DNA from: Qipengyuania marincola
GTDB lineage: Bacteria > Pseudomonadota > Alphaproteobacteria > Sphingomonadales > Sphingomonadaceae
DNA length: 64,000 nt
Reading direction: 5' to 3'
Assembly: GCF_029688625.1 (NCBI RefSeq)
Contig: NZ_JARULC010000003.1
Coordinates: 744,001 to 808,000 of the forward strand
Within the stretch, counting starts at the first letter, position 1; every line of letters starts with the position of its first letter. Below, one piece after another: positions 17,066-25,361 of this stretch. The translations under genes were made by a program, and so were the position numbers. Under the pieces are notes generated by a model that had not been told where the DNA came from, made no database searches, and was given only the letters and a program-made list of their open reading frames with translations.

Positions 17066-18403
17066 ATGAGCGAGACGGCCAAACTCACGCGCGGCGGCAT
17101 TCTCGGCCATCTCGTCACGCAAACCGCCCCGATGGTCATCGGAGTGGCGGCGATCATGTCGGTTGGCCTGATCGATGCGTATTTCATCGGCCAGCTGGGC
17201 GCCAGGGAGCTGGCAGCGGTCAGCTTCATCTTTCCGATCACCATCGCACTCTCCAGCCTCGGCGTAGGGGTGATGGTAGGCATTAATTCCGTCATCGCAC
17301 GCGCGCTCGGTGCCGGAGACGTGGACCGGGCCGAGCGAAGGGCGAATTTCGGTGCGATATTCGCGCTCGCAATCGGACTGGCGATGGGGCTGATCCTCTA
17401 CCTCCTGCTCGATCCGCTGTTTCGGCTGATGCAGGCATCGGACGATCTGCTGCCGCTTATTCGCGAATACATGCGCCCTTATGCGCTGGGCCTGCCAGTC
17501 CTGCTGTTGCAGATGGGGCTGAACGGCGTGCTGCGCGGCCAGGGTGAGGCCCGCAAGACGAGCTACGTCTCGGTGACCTATTCGGCCGCGAACTGGGTGC
17601 TCGATCCTATCCTCATCACCGGGGCATTCGGTTTCGGCGGTTTTGGTATCGCGGGCGCGGCCTATGCGACCATCGCCGGTTTCTTCATCGCAATTCTTGT
17701 TGCGCTCTATCTCATCAAGGGAGCGCAACTGCCGATCAATCCGGCCACGATCCGCCGGTGCAACATCGGGGAATCGAGCAAGGCCATCCTTTCGGTCGCC
17801 GGCCCCGCCGCATTCTCCAACGCCATCAATCCGATCGGCCTGTCGGTGCTGACGGCTCTCCTCGCCAGCCAGGGCGAAGCTGCGGTCGCAGGCTTCGGCG
17901 CGGCCGGCCGCCTGCAAAGCTTTGCGACTGTCCCGCTGCTCGCCTTGTCGGGATCCATCGGCGCGATCGTGGGACAGAATTGGGGCGCGGGCCAGCCGGA
18001 GCGCTCGAGGCAGGCGATGCGCTGGTCGGCGATCTTCTGCGTTGCATACGGCCTCGCCACCGCGGTCTTGCTGTATTTCACCGGCGACTGGTTCGCGGGC
18101 TTCTTCACCGAAGACCCGCAGGTGGTCGAGGAATTCTCGCGCTATCTCGCCATCGCGGTCTGGGGGTATGCCGGGTTCGGCCTGCTCATTGTCGCGAACG
18201 GGGCGATGAACGCCATCGACCGTGCGGGGGTCGCCTTGGGCCAGAGCGCGGCGCGCGTATTTCTCGTCATGCTACCCTTCGGCTGGTTGCTGCGCGGGAG
18301 CTGGGGGTCCGATGCCATCTATGCGGCGGAGCTTGCGGCCAATCTCGCCGGCGGCCTGCTGGCTGTCGCGCTCGCATTCAAATTCCTTCGCGAACGCGGC
18401 TGA
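17066..18403 (+). CDS. MATE family efflux transporter
   Basis: A 445-residue multidrug and toxic compound extrusion protein with about 12 helices in two halves. Typical features are the N-terminal LTRGGILGHLVTQTAPMVIG, the first-half LIDAYFIGQLGARELAAVSF, and the second-half AVAGFGAAGRLQSFATVPLLALSG followed by VGQNWGAGQPERSRQAMR. Exporters of this class use a sodium or proton gradient. Substrate unknown. The gene lies alone between the divergent [2Fe-2S] subunit and the chemotaxis operon. Confidence 0.93.
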   Translation: MSETAKLTRGGILGHLVTQTAPMVIGVAAIMSVGLIDAYFIGQLGARELAAVSFIFPITIALSSLGVGVMVGINSVIARALGAGDVDRAERRANFGAIFALAIGLAMGLILYLLLDPLFRLMQASDDLLPLIREYMRPYALGLPVLLLQMGLNGVLRGQGEARKTSYVSVTYSAANWVLDPILITGAFGFGGFGIAGAAYATIAGFFIAILVALYLIKGAQLPINPATIRRCNIGESSKAILSVAGPAAFSNAINPIGLSVLTALLASQGEAAVAGFGAAGRLQSFATVPLLALSGSIGAIVGQNWGAGQPERSRQAMRWSAIFCVAYGLATAVLLYFTGDWFAGFFTEDPQVVEEFSRYLAIAVWGYAGFGLLIVANGAMNAIDRAGVALGQSAARVFLVMLPFGWLLRGSWGSDAIYAAELAANLAGGLLAVALAFKFLRERG

Positions 18404-18452
18404 CTCATCGGCGCATCGCGCCAAACCAAGTGTTAACCATCATGCGGCATAG

Positions 18453-18477
18453 CTGCCCCGGATCGGATTAGGGGCAG
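18453..18477 (+). promoter_or_regulatory. Hairpin masking the cheA ribosome binding site
   Basis: CTGCCCC at 18453-18459 pairs perfectly with GGGGCAG at 18471-18477 across an 11-base loop. The right arm is the purine-rich Shine-Dalgarno stretch (aggggcag), ending 5 bases before the cheA ATG at 18483. If formed in the mRNA, the stem would hide the ribosome binding site of the first gene of the chemotaxis operon. Role inferred. Confidence 0.5.
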
Positions 18478-18482
18478 TATCA

Positions 18483-20903
18483 ATGGATGACCTTCTGGCG
18501 GACTTTGTCGCCGAAACACGGGAAATGCTGGAGGCGAGCGGGGGCGAGATCGTCGCCTGGGAGGCCGATCCATCCGACCGCACCCGGCTGGATACGATTT
18601 TTCGCTTCGTGCACACCGTGAAGGGAAACTGCGGTTTCTTCGATTTTCCGCGCCTCGAAAGGCTGAGCCATGCGGCAGAGGACGCCTTGTCCGAATGTCG
18701 CGCAGGCCGGCGTGAGCCCGACGGCGCGCTAGTTTCTGCCGTCCTGGCGATCATCGATCGTATCAACGCGATGACCGATTCAATTGAAGCAGGTGAAGAA
18801 TTTCCTGAGGGCGGGGATGAGGAACTCATTGCGGCCCTTCAGACCGGCGAGGCTATCGAGGTAAGCAGCGCCGCGATGTCGGCGCCTGCGCCCACCCCCG
18901 GCACCGGCACCGGCACCGGCGAAGAGGATTCACCTGACGAAGCGGGCGACGACACCCCAGTTGCTGCGAAGGCACAAACTGTCCAGCGCTCCATTCGTCT
19001 TCCGGTCGATCTGCTCGACGAGGTCATGAAGGGGGTTTCGGACATGGTCCTTGCCCGCAACGACCTTGCCCGCCGACTGCGCGAGGCCGGCGACCAGCCG
19101 ACGATCGACGGACCGTTCGACCGCCTTTCGACCATCCTGGCCGATGTGCGCTCCTCTATCACCCGGATGCGCATGCAGCGCCTTGAACAGCTGTTCGGAT
19201 CGCTCCCGCGCCTCGTCCGCGATTTGTCGAACGAGCTCGGCAAACAGGTGATGGTCGATTTCGAAGGCGGCGAGGTCGAACTCGATCGCGAGATGGTCGA
19301 GATGGTACGCGATCCGCTGACTCATATCATCCGAAATGCCATCGATCACGGCATCGAAGGTCCGGGCGAGCGACTGAAGAACGGCAAACGCGAAATTGGC
19401 ATGCTGCGTTTTTCCGCGCGACAGGCCGGAAACCAGATCAGCCTTGTCGTCTCCGACGATGGCCGCGGAATCGACGTTGCGCGACTGGCCGAAAAAGCCG
19501 TGGCGGCAGGCATCTACTCCCAGGCGGAAATCGCCGCCATGTCCGAACGGCGCAAGCTTCACCTCATTTTCGAGCCGGGTCTCTCGACTGCCGACTCCGT
19601 GAGCGCGGTATCCGGACGCGGGGTGGGCATGGATGTGGTGCGCGCCAATATCGAGCGCGTCGGCGGCTCGATCGATGTCGTCAGCAAGCCGGGCGAAGGC
19701 GCGCAATTCCATCTCAAACTGCCGCTCACTCTCAGCATCATTGCTGCGCTGACGGTGGGAAGCAACGGCCAGCGCTATGCGGTGCCGCGCAGCTATGTCG
19801 AGGAAATCGTCTTCGGCGCGAGCGACAACGTCGAATTCGCCGCAGCCGGCGACCGCACACTGGTGACCTTCCGCGACCGCCGGGTGCCTTGCCTCGCCCT
19901 GGGCGAGATCCTCGGCATCGGCGAAGTGGATGAAAGTGACTGGGAGGAAAAGACGCTCGTCCTCATCCGCCTCGCCGGGGACGAGGTCTTTGCCCTCGCC
20001 GTCGATAAGGTGTTCGATCACGAAGACGTCGTGGTCAAGCCGATTGCCCCCGCCGTGATGGAAACCCGCCTTTATGCAGGCACCACTTTGCTCGACGACG
20101 GACGTCCGATGATGCTGCTCGATCTGCCCAGCATCGCCACCAGTCGAATGCAGTTGGGCGAAGGTCGCCTTGCTTCGCACCTGGTCGATGAGAAGGATGA
20201 CGAGCAGGTTCGCGAAACGATGCGGATCATGCTGTTCGTCGGTCTCGACGGACGGCGACGCGCAGTTCGGCTGGAAACGGTTCGCCGCATCGATACGGTG
20301 GCACGCGAGGCGATCGACCTCGACGGCCAGCGCGCGCAGGCTGTCATCGAGGGCGAGATACTCACCCTGCTCGGCCACGACACCGGCGAATTGCCGGCCG
20401 AGCGTTGCAGGCTGTTGCGGTTGAGCGATGGCGATCGCGAAGTCGTCTACGCTGTACGGGAGGTGCTCGACGCGACCGAAGTCGACCGCGACCTCGTGCC
20501 GGCCAGCGGCGATCCCCTGATCGAGGGTGTCACGCTTGTCGAAGGCTCGCTCGTGCCAGTCCTCGACGGGCATGCCCTGTTTGCCGGGCTTGCTGCGCCG
20601 CGTGAAGCACGCCGGACCTGGTCCTGCCGCATTCCGCGGGAAAGTGATTGGGCCCGCACCATCCTTGAACCCCTGGTCGAAGCTGCCGGCTATCGCATCG
20701 TTTCCGACGAGGCGGAGGAGGCCGATATCGCCATCGAACTCGCCGAATCCGCGCATGCAAAGACCGCCGCCGGGGCCCGTGAGGTGATCCGTCTGCGCTC
20801 GGCTCCCGATGCCGCCGGAGCCGACGACACCACCATCTATCGCTACGATCGCGACGGCTTGCTTGCTGCTCTGAAGCAAGCTCGCATCGGGAGGACCGCA
20901 TGA
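18483..20903 (+). CDS. cheA: CheA-type chemotaxis histidine kinase with extra CheW-like and receiver-like C-terminal regions
   Basis: An 806-residue kinase that would phosphorylate CheY and CheB under chemoreceptor control. Order: Hpt domain at residues 1-105 with the phospho-accepting H44 in FRFVHTVKGNCGFF; an acidic linker with no CheY-binding P2 domain; dimerisation region about 166-235; ATPase with N box HIIRNAIDHGIE (about 282-293), G1 DDGRGID (about 325) and G2 GRGVGMDVV (about 379); and a CheW-like P5 domain (about 415-545). A second CheW-like region follows (about 573-715), then about 90 residues that look like a decayed receiver domain with no clear phospho-acceptor aspartate. A GGCACC hexamer repeat at 18900-18919 encodes the Gly-Thr run in the linker. 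First gene of the operon; its stop overlaps cheW. Confidence 0.92.
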   Translation: MDDLLADFVAETREMLEASGGEIVAWEADPSDRTRLDTIFRFVHTVKGNCGFFDFPRLERLSHAAEDALSECRAGRREPDGALVSAVLAIIDRINAMTDSIEAGEEFPEGGDEELIAALQTGEAIEVSSAAMSAPAPTPGTGTGTGEEDSPDEAGDDTPVAAKAQTVQRSIRLPVDLLDEVMKGVSDMVLARNDLARRLREAGDQPTIDGPFDRLSTILADVRSSITRMRMQRLEQLFGSLPRLVRDLSNELGKQVMVDFEGGEVELDREMVEMVRDPLTHIIRNAIDHGIEGPGERLKNGKREIGMLRFSARQAGNQISLVVSDDGRGIDVARLAEKAVAAGIYSQAEIAAMSERRKLHLIFEPGLSTADSVSAVSGRGVGMDVVRANIERVGGSIDVVSKPGEGAQFHLKLPLTLSIIAALTVGSNGQRYAVPRSYVEEIVFGASDNVEFAAAGDRTLVTFRDRRVPCLALGEILGIGEVDESDWEEKTLVLIRLAGDEVFALAVDKVFDHEDVVVKPIAPAVMETRLYAGTTLLDDGRPMMLLDLPSIATSRMQLGEGRLASHLVDEKDDEQVRETMRIMLFVGLDGRRRAVRLETVRRIDTVAREAIDLDGQRAQAVIEGEILTLLGHDTGELPAERCRLLRLSDGDREVVYAVREVLDATEVDRDLVPASGDPLIEGVTLVEGSLVPVLDGHALFAGLAAPREARRTWSCRIPRESDWARTILEPLVEAAGYRIVSDEAEEADIAIELAESAHAKTAAGAREVIRLRSAPDAAGADDTTIYRYDRDGLLAALKQARIGRTA

Positions 20904-21334
20904 CCGAACTTCTGCTCCAATGCCTGATCGCAGGGCGTCCTGCGGCGATACCCGCGCGCGAAGTGCAATCGGTGATCGCGGTCGAGGACATCACGCCCAT
21001 TCCCGGTACGCCCGACTTCATTCTCGGCCTCACCGCGCTGCGCAGCCAGGCGCTGACCGTGATCGACTGCGCACGCGCTATCGGTGTGGAGAACAGCGCG
21101 CCGGTCGACGAGCGGCGCGCTGCGGTGGTCGATCTCGACGGCCATCTCTACGCGCTTCTCGTCGACGAAGCATATGATGTCGGCGAAGCGCTGAGCGAGG
21201 CCGTGGCCGTGCCCGGGGGATTCGGCGCTGGCTGGCAACGCGCGGCGCGCGGCCTGGTAGAAACCGAGCACGGTCCGACGTTGCTGCTCGACACATCTGC
21301 CCTGATCTGCACACCGCGGCAGGATGCGGCTTAA
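20900..21334 (+). CDS. cheW: CheW-like coupling protein
   Basis: A 144-residue single-domain CheW adaptor that links chemoreceptors to CheA. Recognisable segments are IPAREVQSVIAVEDITPIPG, PDFILGLTALRSQALTVIDC and LYALLVDEAYDVGE, matching the two five-stranded barrels of CheW; it is slightly short and ends soon after LLLDTSALI. The ATG overlaps the cheA stop by four bases (ATGA), so synthesis is coupled to the kinase. 57 bases separate it from cheY. Confidence 0.88.
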   Translation: MTELLLQCLIAGRPAAIPAREVQSVIAVEDITPIPGTPDFILGLTALRSQALTVIDCARAIGVENSAPVDERRAAVVDLDGHLYALLVDEAYDVGEALSEAVAVPGGFGAGWQRAARGLVETEHGPTLLLDTSALICTPRQDAA

Positions 21335-21391
21335 GCGAATAGTTACCGGTCGGCGCTTACAAGCATGCCGCAACACATGAGGTCACATACC

Positions 21392-21757
21392 ATGAAAACC
21401 TGCCTGATCGTCGATGATTCGCGCGTCATTCGCAAGGTCTCGCGCCATATTCTGGAGACGCTCGGCTTCACGGTCGACGAGGCGGAAAACGGTAAGGAAG
21501 GCCTTGATCGCTGCGCCGAAACCATGCCGGACGTGATCCTGCTCGACTGGAACATGCCGGTAATGACGGGCATCGAGTTCATCACCCAGTTGCGCCAGCG
21601 CGATGGCGGCGACAAGCCCAAAGTCGTTTTCTGCACGACCGAAAACGACGTCGCACATATTCGCGAGGCGATCAGCGCCGGTGCCGACGAATATGTCATG
21701 AAACCGTTCGATCACGAGACGCTACAGATCAAGCTCCAGCTTGTCGGAATGGCCTGA
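21392..21757 (+). CDS. cheY: CheY-like single-domain response regulator
   Basis: A 121-residue receiver domain. The acidic pocket is in CLIVDDSRVIRKV, the phospho-acceptor is D52 in VILLDWNMPVMTG, and the conserved lysine is K104 in YVMKPFDHE, with a threonine switch in VFCTTEND. It would take phosphate from CheA and act on the motility or output machinery; no flagellar switch gene is in the window, so the target is unknown. The ATG at 21392 has GAGG 8-9 bases upstream; an earlier ATG at 21365 lacks homologous sequence. Confidence 0.92.
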   Translation: MKTCLIVDDSRVIRKVSRHILETLGFTVDEAENGKEGLDRCAETMPDVILLDWNMPVMTGIEFITQLRQRDGGDKPKVVFCTTENDVAHIREAISAGADEYVMKPFDHETLQIKLQLVGMA

Positions 21758-21767
21758 GGCGCGGGCA

Positions 21768-22853
21768 ATGAGCGCGGCAGCAGAAAGAACGGGCAGGTCG
21801 TCACCTGCGGAAGACCGGCGCAAGGTCCGGGTTCTGATTGTAGACGATTCGTTGACAGTGCGGACCGTTTTCACGCGGATGTTGCAGAAAGAAGTCGACG
21901 TCCACATCGTCGCGACCGCAAATTCTGCGGAACGCGCGCTGGAAGAATTGTCAGCGAATGACGTCGACGTGGTCATGCTGGATCTCGAAATGCCCGGAAT
22001 GGGCGGGATCGAGGCGCTGCCGAAGATCCAGCGGATTGCCCCGGGGGCGCAAATCCTCGTCATCTCCTCGCTGACGTCCGACGGGGCGCAACACACGGTT
22101 CAGGCGCTCTCGCTCGGCGCTGCGGACACGATGCTGAAACCTCGGCCAGGCGGCTTCAACGACGATTATCGCGCCACCCTGCTCGAGAAAATCCGTGCGC
22201 TGGCAGGCATCGATACGCCTGCGCAAAAGCCCGTTCGCCCAATTCCGGCGATGGCCAAAGGACACAAGCGTCCCGAAGTGGTCGCAATCGGGGCCTCGAC
22301 CGGCGGCATCCATGCCCTGAATCTATTCCTGCGGGCTCTGCCGGCAAGCTTCGACTTGCCCATTCTGATCACCCAGCACCTGCCGGACAGCTTCATCCCG
22401 GTGTTTGCGAAGCAGATGGAACTGGCGTCCGGCCGCCCTGCCCTGCTCGCCAATGACGGACTCGAAATCGAGCGCGGCCACGTGATTATCGCCCCCGGTC
22501 ACGGCCACATGGTCGTCCGCAAGGATGGGTTGCGCTATGTGACGGGTCTGGCTTTTCATCCGGTTCGCAGCGGTTGTATGCCTTCCGTCGATCCCATGTT
22601 CGAAAGCGTGGCGAGCGCCTTCAACGGTCGGGCAGCCGGTGTTCTGCTATCGGGCATGGGACGAGATGGCACCGAAGGGGCAGAAGCAATCGCCAGGGCT
22701 GGCGGCACCCTGTACGCGCAGAACGCGGAAAGTTGCGCGGTCTGGGGCATGCCGCGAGCCATCACCGAAAGCGGCCTCGCCAGCGCGGTTTGTCCGCCTG
22801 AGGAACTGGCCGGAAAGGTCGTCGCCAGCGCCGGAGCGGCGGCATGGGCGTAG
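21768..22853 (+). CDS. cheB: Chemotaxis methylesterase CheB
   Basis: A 361-residue protein-glutamate methylesterase/glutamine deamidase. The receiver domain (about 25-145) has IVDDSLTVRTVFTRML and phospho-acceptor D72 in VVMLDLEMPGMGG. The catalytic domain (about 165-355) shows the Ser-His-Asp set: S177 in IGASTGGIHAL, H204 in ITQHLPDSF, and the aspartate in SGMGRDG. It demethylates the receptors methylated by CheR and so provides adaptation. The ATG at 21768 has GAGG about 10 bases upstream and follows cheY by 10 bases. The stop overlaps cheR by 10 bases. Confidence 0.95.
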   Translation: MSAAAERTGRSSPAEDRRKVRVLIVDDSLTVRTVFTRMLQKEVDVHIVATANSAERALEELSANDVDVVMLDLEMPGMGGIEALPKIQRIAPGAQILVISSLTSDGAQHTVQALSLGAADTMLKPRPGGFNDDYRATLLEKIRALAGIDTPAQKPVRPIPAMAKGHKRPEVVAIGASTGGIHALNLFLRALPASFDLPILITQHLPDSFIPVFAKQMELASGRPALLANDGLEIERGHVIIAPGHGHMVVRKDGLRYVTGLAFHPVRSGCMPSVDPMFESVASAFNGRAAGVLLSGMGRDGTEGAEAIARAGGTLYAQNAESCAVWGMPRAITESGLASAVCPPEELAGKVVASAGAAAWA

Positions 22854-23713
22854 AGGATGCTTCGCATCGCATTATCGCCGACCTGTTGGAGCGAAAGACC
22901 GGACAGCAGCTGACTGAAAGCCGAATGTGGCGCATCTCGACCGCGCTCGCAGGATTGTTCCGCGAATTGGGTATCGACAATGTCGACCAGCTCGCCTGCC
23001 TCTTGGAGCGGCCGGGAGAACAGCATCTCGCCACGAAGGTCGTCGAAGCGCTGCTCAACAATGAAACCTATTTCTTCCGCGACCACACCTATTTTGCGAC
23101 GCTGGCCGAAAAGGTCCTGCCGGATCTTGCCAGAAAGCGGGAATCCAGCCGCAAGCTGTCGATCTGGTCCGCCGGCTGTTCAACGGGTCAGGAGGCGCTG
23201 AGCCTGGCGATGCTTTTTTGCGAACAGGCCGGCCGTTGGACCGACTGGACGATCGAAATCCTGGGCACGGACATCTCCGGTAAAGCTGTCGCCGCTGCCC
23301 GAACCGGGTGCTATTCGCAGTTCGAAATTCAGCGTGGCATCAGCGTCGCCCAGATGCTCAACTTCTTCTCGGAAACGCCACGTGGCTGGCAGGCAAGCGA
23401 CCGTATCAGTTCGATGACCCGGTTCCAGCAGCACAGTATTCTCGACTACCCGCCCAGCCCCGGACAATTCGATCTCGTCTTGTGCCGCAATGTGCTCCTG
23501 TATTTCGATGCCGAGCGGCGGCGCCATGTCTTTGACCGGCTTGGCTCGGCCACGGCAAACGATGGATATCTGATGCTTGGAGCCGGCGAATCCGTTCTTG
23601 GCCAGACCGAACGGTTCGAACCCTCCGATTGGGGATCATCCGTTTACCGCCCTGCATCTGTAGTGAGTCGGCTTTCGCAGCAACAATTGCCGCTGGCCGC
23701 GCGGGCGGGATAG
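22844..23713 (+). CDS. cheR: Chemotaxis receptor methyltransferase CheR
   Basis: A 289-residue SAM-dependent methyltransferase acting on receptor glutamates. It shows the N-terminal helical domain, the hinge NNETYFFRDHTYF, the SAM motif SIWSAGCSTGQEALSLAM, the strand ILGTDISGKAVAAAR, and QFDLVLCRNVLLYFD followed by LGAGESVLGQTERFEP. The ATG lies inside the cheB gene (10-base overlap). Neither chemoreceptor downstream ends in the NWETF-type pentapeptide that tethers CheR in enterobacteria, so it probably acts without tethering. Confidence 0.95.
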   Translation: MGVEDASHRIIADLLERKTGQQLTESRMWRISTALAGLFRELGIDNVDQLACLLERPGEQHLATKVVEALLNNETYFFRDHTYFATLAEKVLPDLARKRESSRKLSIWSAGCSTGQEALSLAMLFCEQAGRWTDWTIEILGTDISGKAVAAARTGCYSQFEIQRGISVAQMLNFFSETPRGWQASDRISSMTRFQQHSILDYPPSPGQFDLVLCRNVLLYFDAERRRHVFDRLGSATANDGYLMLGAGESVLGQTERFEPSDWGSSVYRPASVVSRLSQQQLPLAARAG

Positions 23714-23849
23714 CTCCTTTCGCGCGCGCCCTTGCGGGACAGGGTGAACGCGAAGTTTACCGGACCTTAGAGATTGGCGCTTATTGCGGCACCAGACCCT
23801 GAGTGGGCGCAAAAATCGGGGGCAGTTCTTGGATCATCGGCAGGATTTC

Positions 23850-25361
23850 GTGTCGCGCGACAGCAAGGCCATCGTATTTGGTCCGCTGGTGGTACTCGCC
23901 GGGATTTTTCTCGCGACCTTCGCGCTGACCCTGGCGAGTTCTCGCCTGGGCATTGCACAACCCATGGTGGTTCTTGCGAGCGGAACGGTTCTTTTCGCGG
24001 CGGCAGTGGCCATGCTCGCCCACTCCGGCGTGCGCCATCTGCGTCAGGCCGAACAGCTGAATCTGACGGACAGCTTGACCTATCTGCCCAACCGCCGCGC
24101 CTTGCACCGCGACGTCCAGCAGGAAATGCTGAATGGCGCAGAGGTCGCCCTCGCCCTCGTTGATCTCGACGGGTTCAAACTGGTCAATGACCACTACGGC
24201 CACGGCATCGGAGACACTGCGATCCGGGAATGCTCGAAAGTGTTTTGCGATCTTACGGAAGACGAAGCGACGATCTACCGCCTGGCGGGCGACGAATTCG
24301 CCGTACTGGTGGCCGGCCCGGTGGCCGGAACGCTGCTCGAAGGGTTGTGCCGCCGCATCATCGAACGCCTGGCGAAGCCCGTGAAGGTGGAAGACCGCCG
24401 GTTGAGTCTGGGAGCCAGCATCGGCCTGGCGCGATATGCGCCCGGCGACCCAGTCGATTCGTCGGAGCTGCTGCGCCGATCAGATGTGGCGATGTCTGCA
24501 TCGAAGCGCGGCGGCCGAATGCGCTGCACCTGGTACAATCGTGCGTTCGACAAAAGCCGGGAACAGCTCAAGCAATTGGACGACGAAATGCGCGTCGCCC
24601 TGGCAAACGATGAGTTCCGCCTGGCCTACCAGCCATTGGTGGATAGCGAGAACCGCACCGTGGTAGCCGTTGAGTGCTTGCTTCGCTGGGAACGACCCGA
24701 CGGCAAACAAGTGGGGCCAAATGTCTTTATCCCCGTTGCCGAGGAAAGCGGATTGATCAATTCCATCGGGTTGTGGGTCCTGCGCCAGGCTTGCATCGAC
24801 GCGCTCGAATGGGAGGACATAACCCTGTCGGTCAACATCAGCGCTGCCCAGTTGCGCAATCCCGAATTTCCGGTGCAGCTCGGCCATATCCTCGAAGAAA
24901 CTGGCTTCGATGCCGAGCGGCTCGAGCTCGAAATCACCGAGACTTGCCTCGTGCTCGACCCGGTGGTCGCCGAACGCAGTCTCGCGCTTATTCGTGGGTT
25001 CGGAGTGAAGGTCGCGCTCGACGATTTCGGGACCGGATATGCCTCGATCGGCTTCCTGCGCCAGTTCCGGTTCGAAAAACTCAAGCTTGACCGCAGCCTG
25101 GTCGTCCAGGCGAGCGAAGATGACGGCAGTCGGGCCATGATGCTGTCCAGCATCACAGTTGCGCGCGCGATGAAGATGGGCGTCACGGCCGAGGGCGTCG
25201 AGACGCAGGAACAGGCTGACATGGTCCGCGCTGCCGGCTGCGACCAGATCCAAGGTTGGCTCTATTTCAAGGCCATGCCTGCAGCCGAGATCGGACAGCA
25301 TCTTGGCCATCCGGTCAAAGCGGACGGGAACAATATCCTCAAGGGACAGCGGGTCGCATGA
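23850..25361 (+). CDS. Membrane GGDEF-EAL protein with variant motifs (c-di-GMP turnover)
   Basis: A 503-residue protein with two N-terminal helices ([19 protein letters not shown] and [19 protein letters not shown]), then GGDEF and EAL domains. The GGDEF signature is AGDEF (residue 146 on), with [14 protein letters not shown] and [18 protein letters not shown] intact. The EAL signature is ECLLRW (residue 275 on), keeping the metal-binding glutamate, with [31 protein letters not shown] and AEGVET present. Phosphodiesterase activity is likely; cyclase activity is uncertain. The GTG at 23850 is chosen because CAGGA lies just upstream; TTG codons at 23784 and 23829 are alternatives. The stop overlaps the next start (ATGA). 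Confidence 0.85.
   Translation: MSRDSKAIVFGPLVVLAGIFLATFALTLASSRLGIAQPMVVLASGTVLFAAAVAMLAHSGVRHLRQAEQLNLTDSLTYLPNRRALHRDVQQEMLNGAEVALALVDLDGFKLVNDHYGHGIGDTAIRECSKVFCDLTEDEATIYRLAGDEFAVLVAGPVAGTLLEGLCRRIIERLAKPVKVEDRRLSLGASIGLARYAPGDPVDSSELLRRSDVAMSASKRGGRMRCTWYNRAFDKSREQLKQLDDEMRVALANDEFRLAYQPLVDSENRTVVAVECLLRWERPDGKQVGPNVFIPVAEESGLINSIGLWVLRQACIDALEWEDITLSVNISAAQLRNPEFPVQLGHILEETGFDAERLELEITETCLVLDPVVAERSLALIRGFGVKVALDDFGTGYASIGFLRQFRFEKLKLDRSLVVQASEDDGSRAMMLSSITVARAMKMGVTAEGVETQEQADMVRAAGCDQIQGWLYFKAMPAAEIGQHLGHPVKADGNNILKGQRVA

Noticed and set aside
18900-18919. Hexamer repeat in cheA as a phase-variation switch
   Set aside because: Copy changes of a 6-base unit keep the frame, so it can only vary linker length.
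18930-20879. Open frame of 649 codons antisense to cheA
   Set aside because: Composition is that of a shadow frame and there is no ribosome binding site or homology; cheA motifs on the plus strand are complete.
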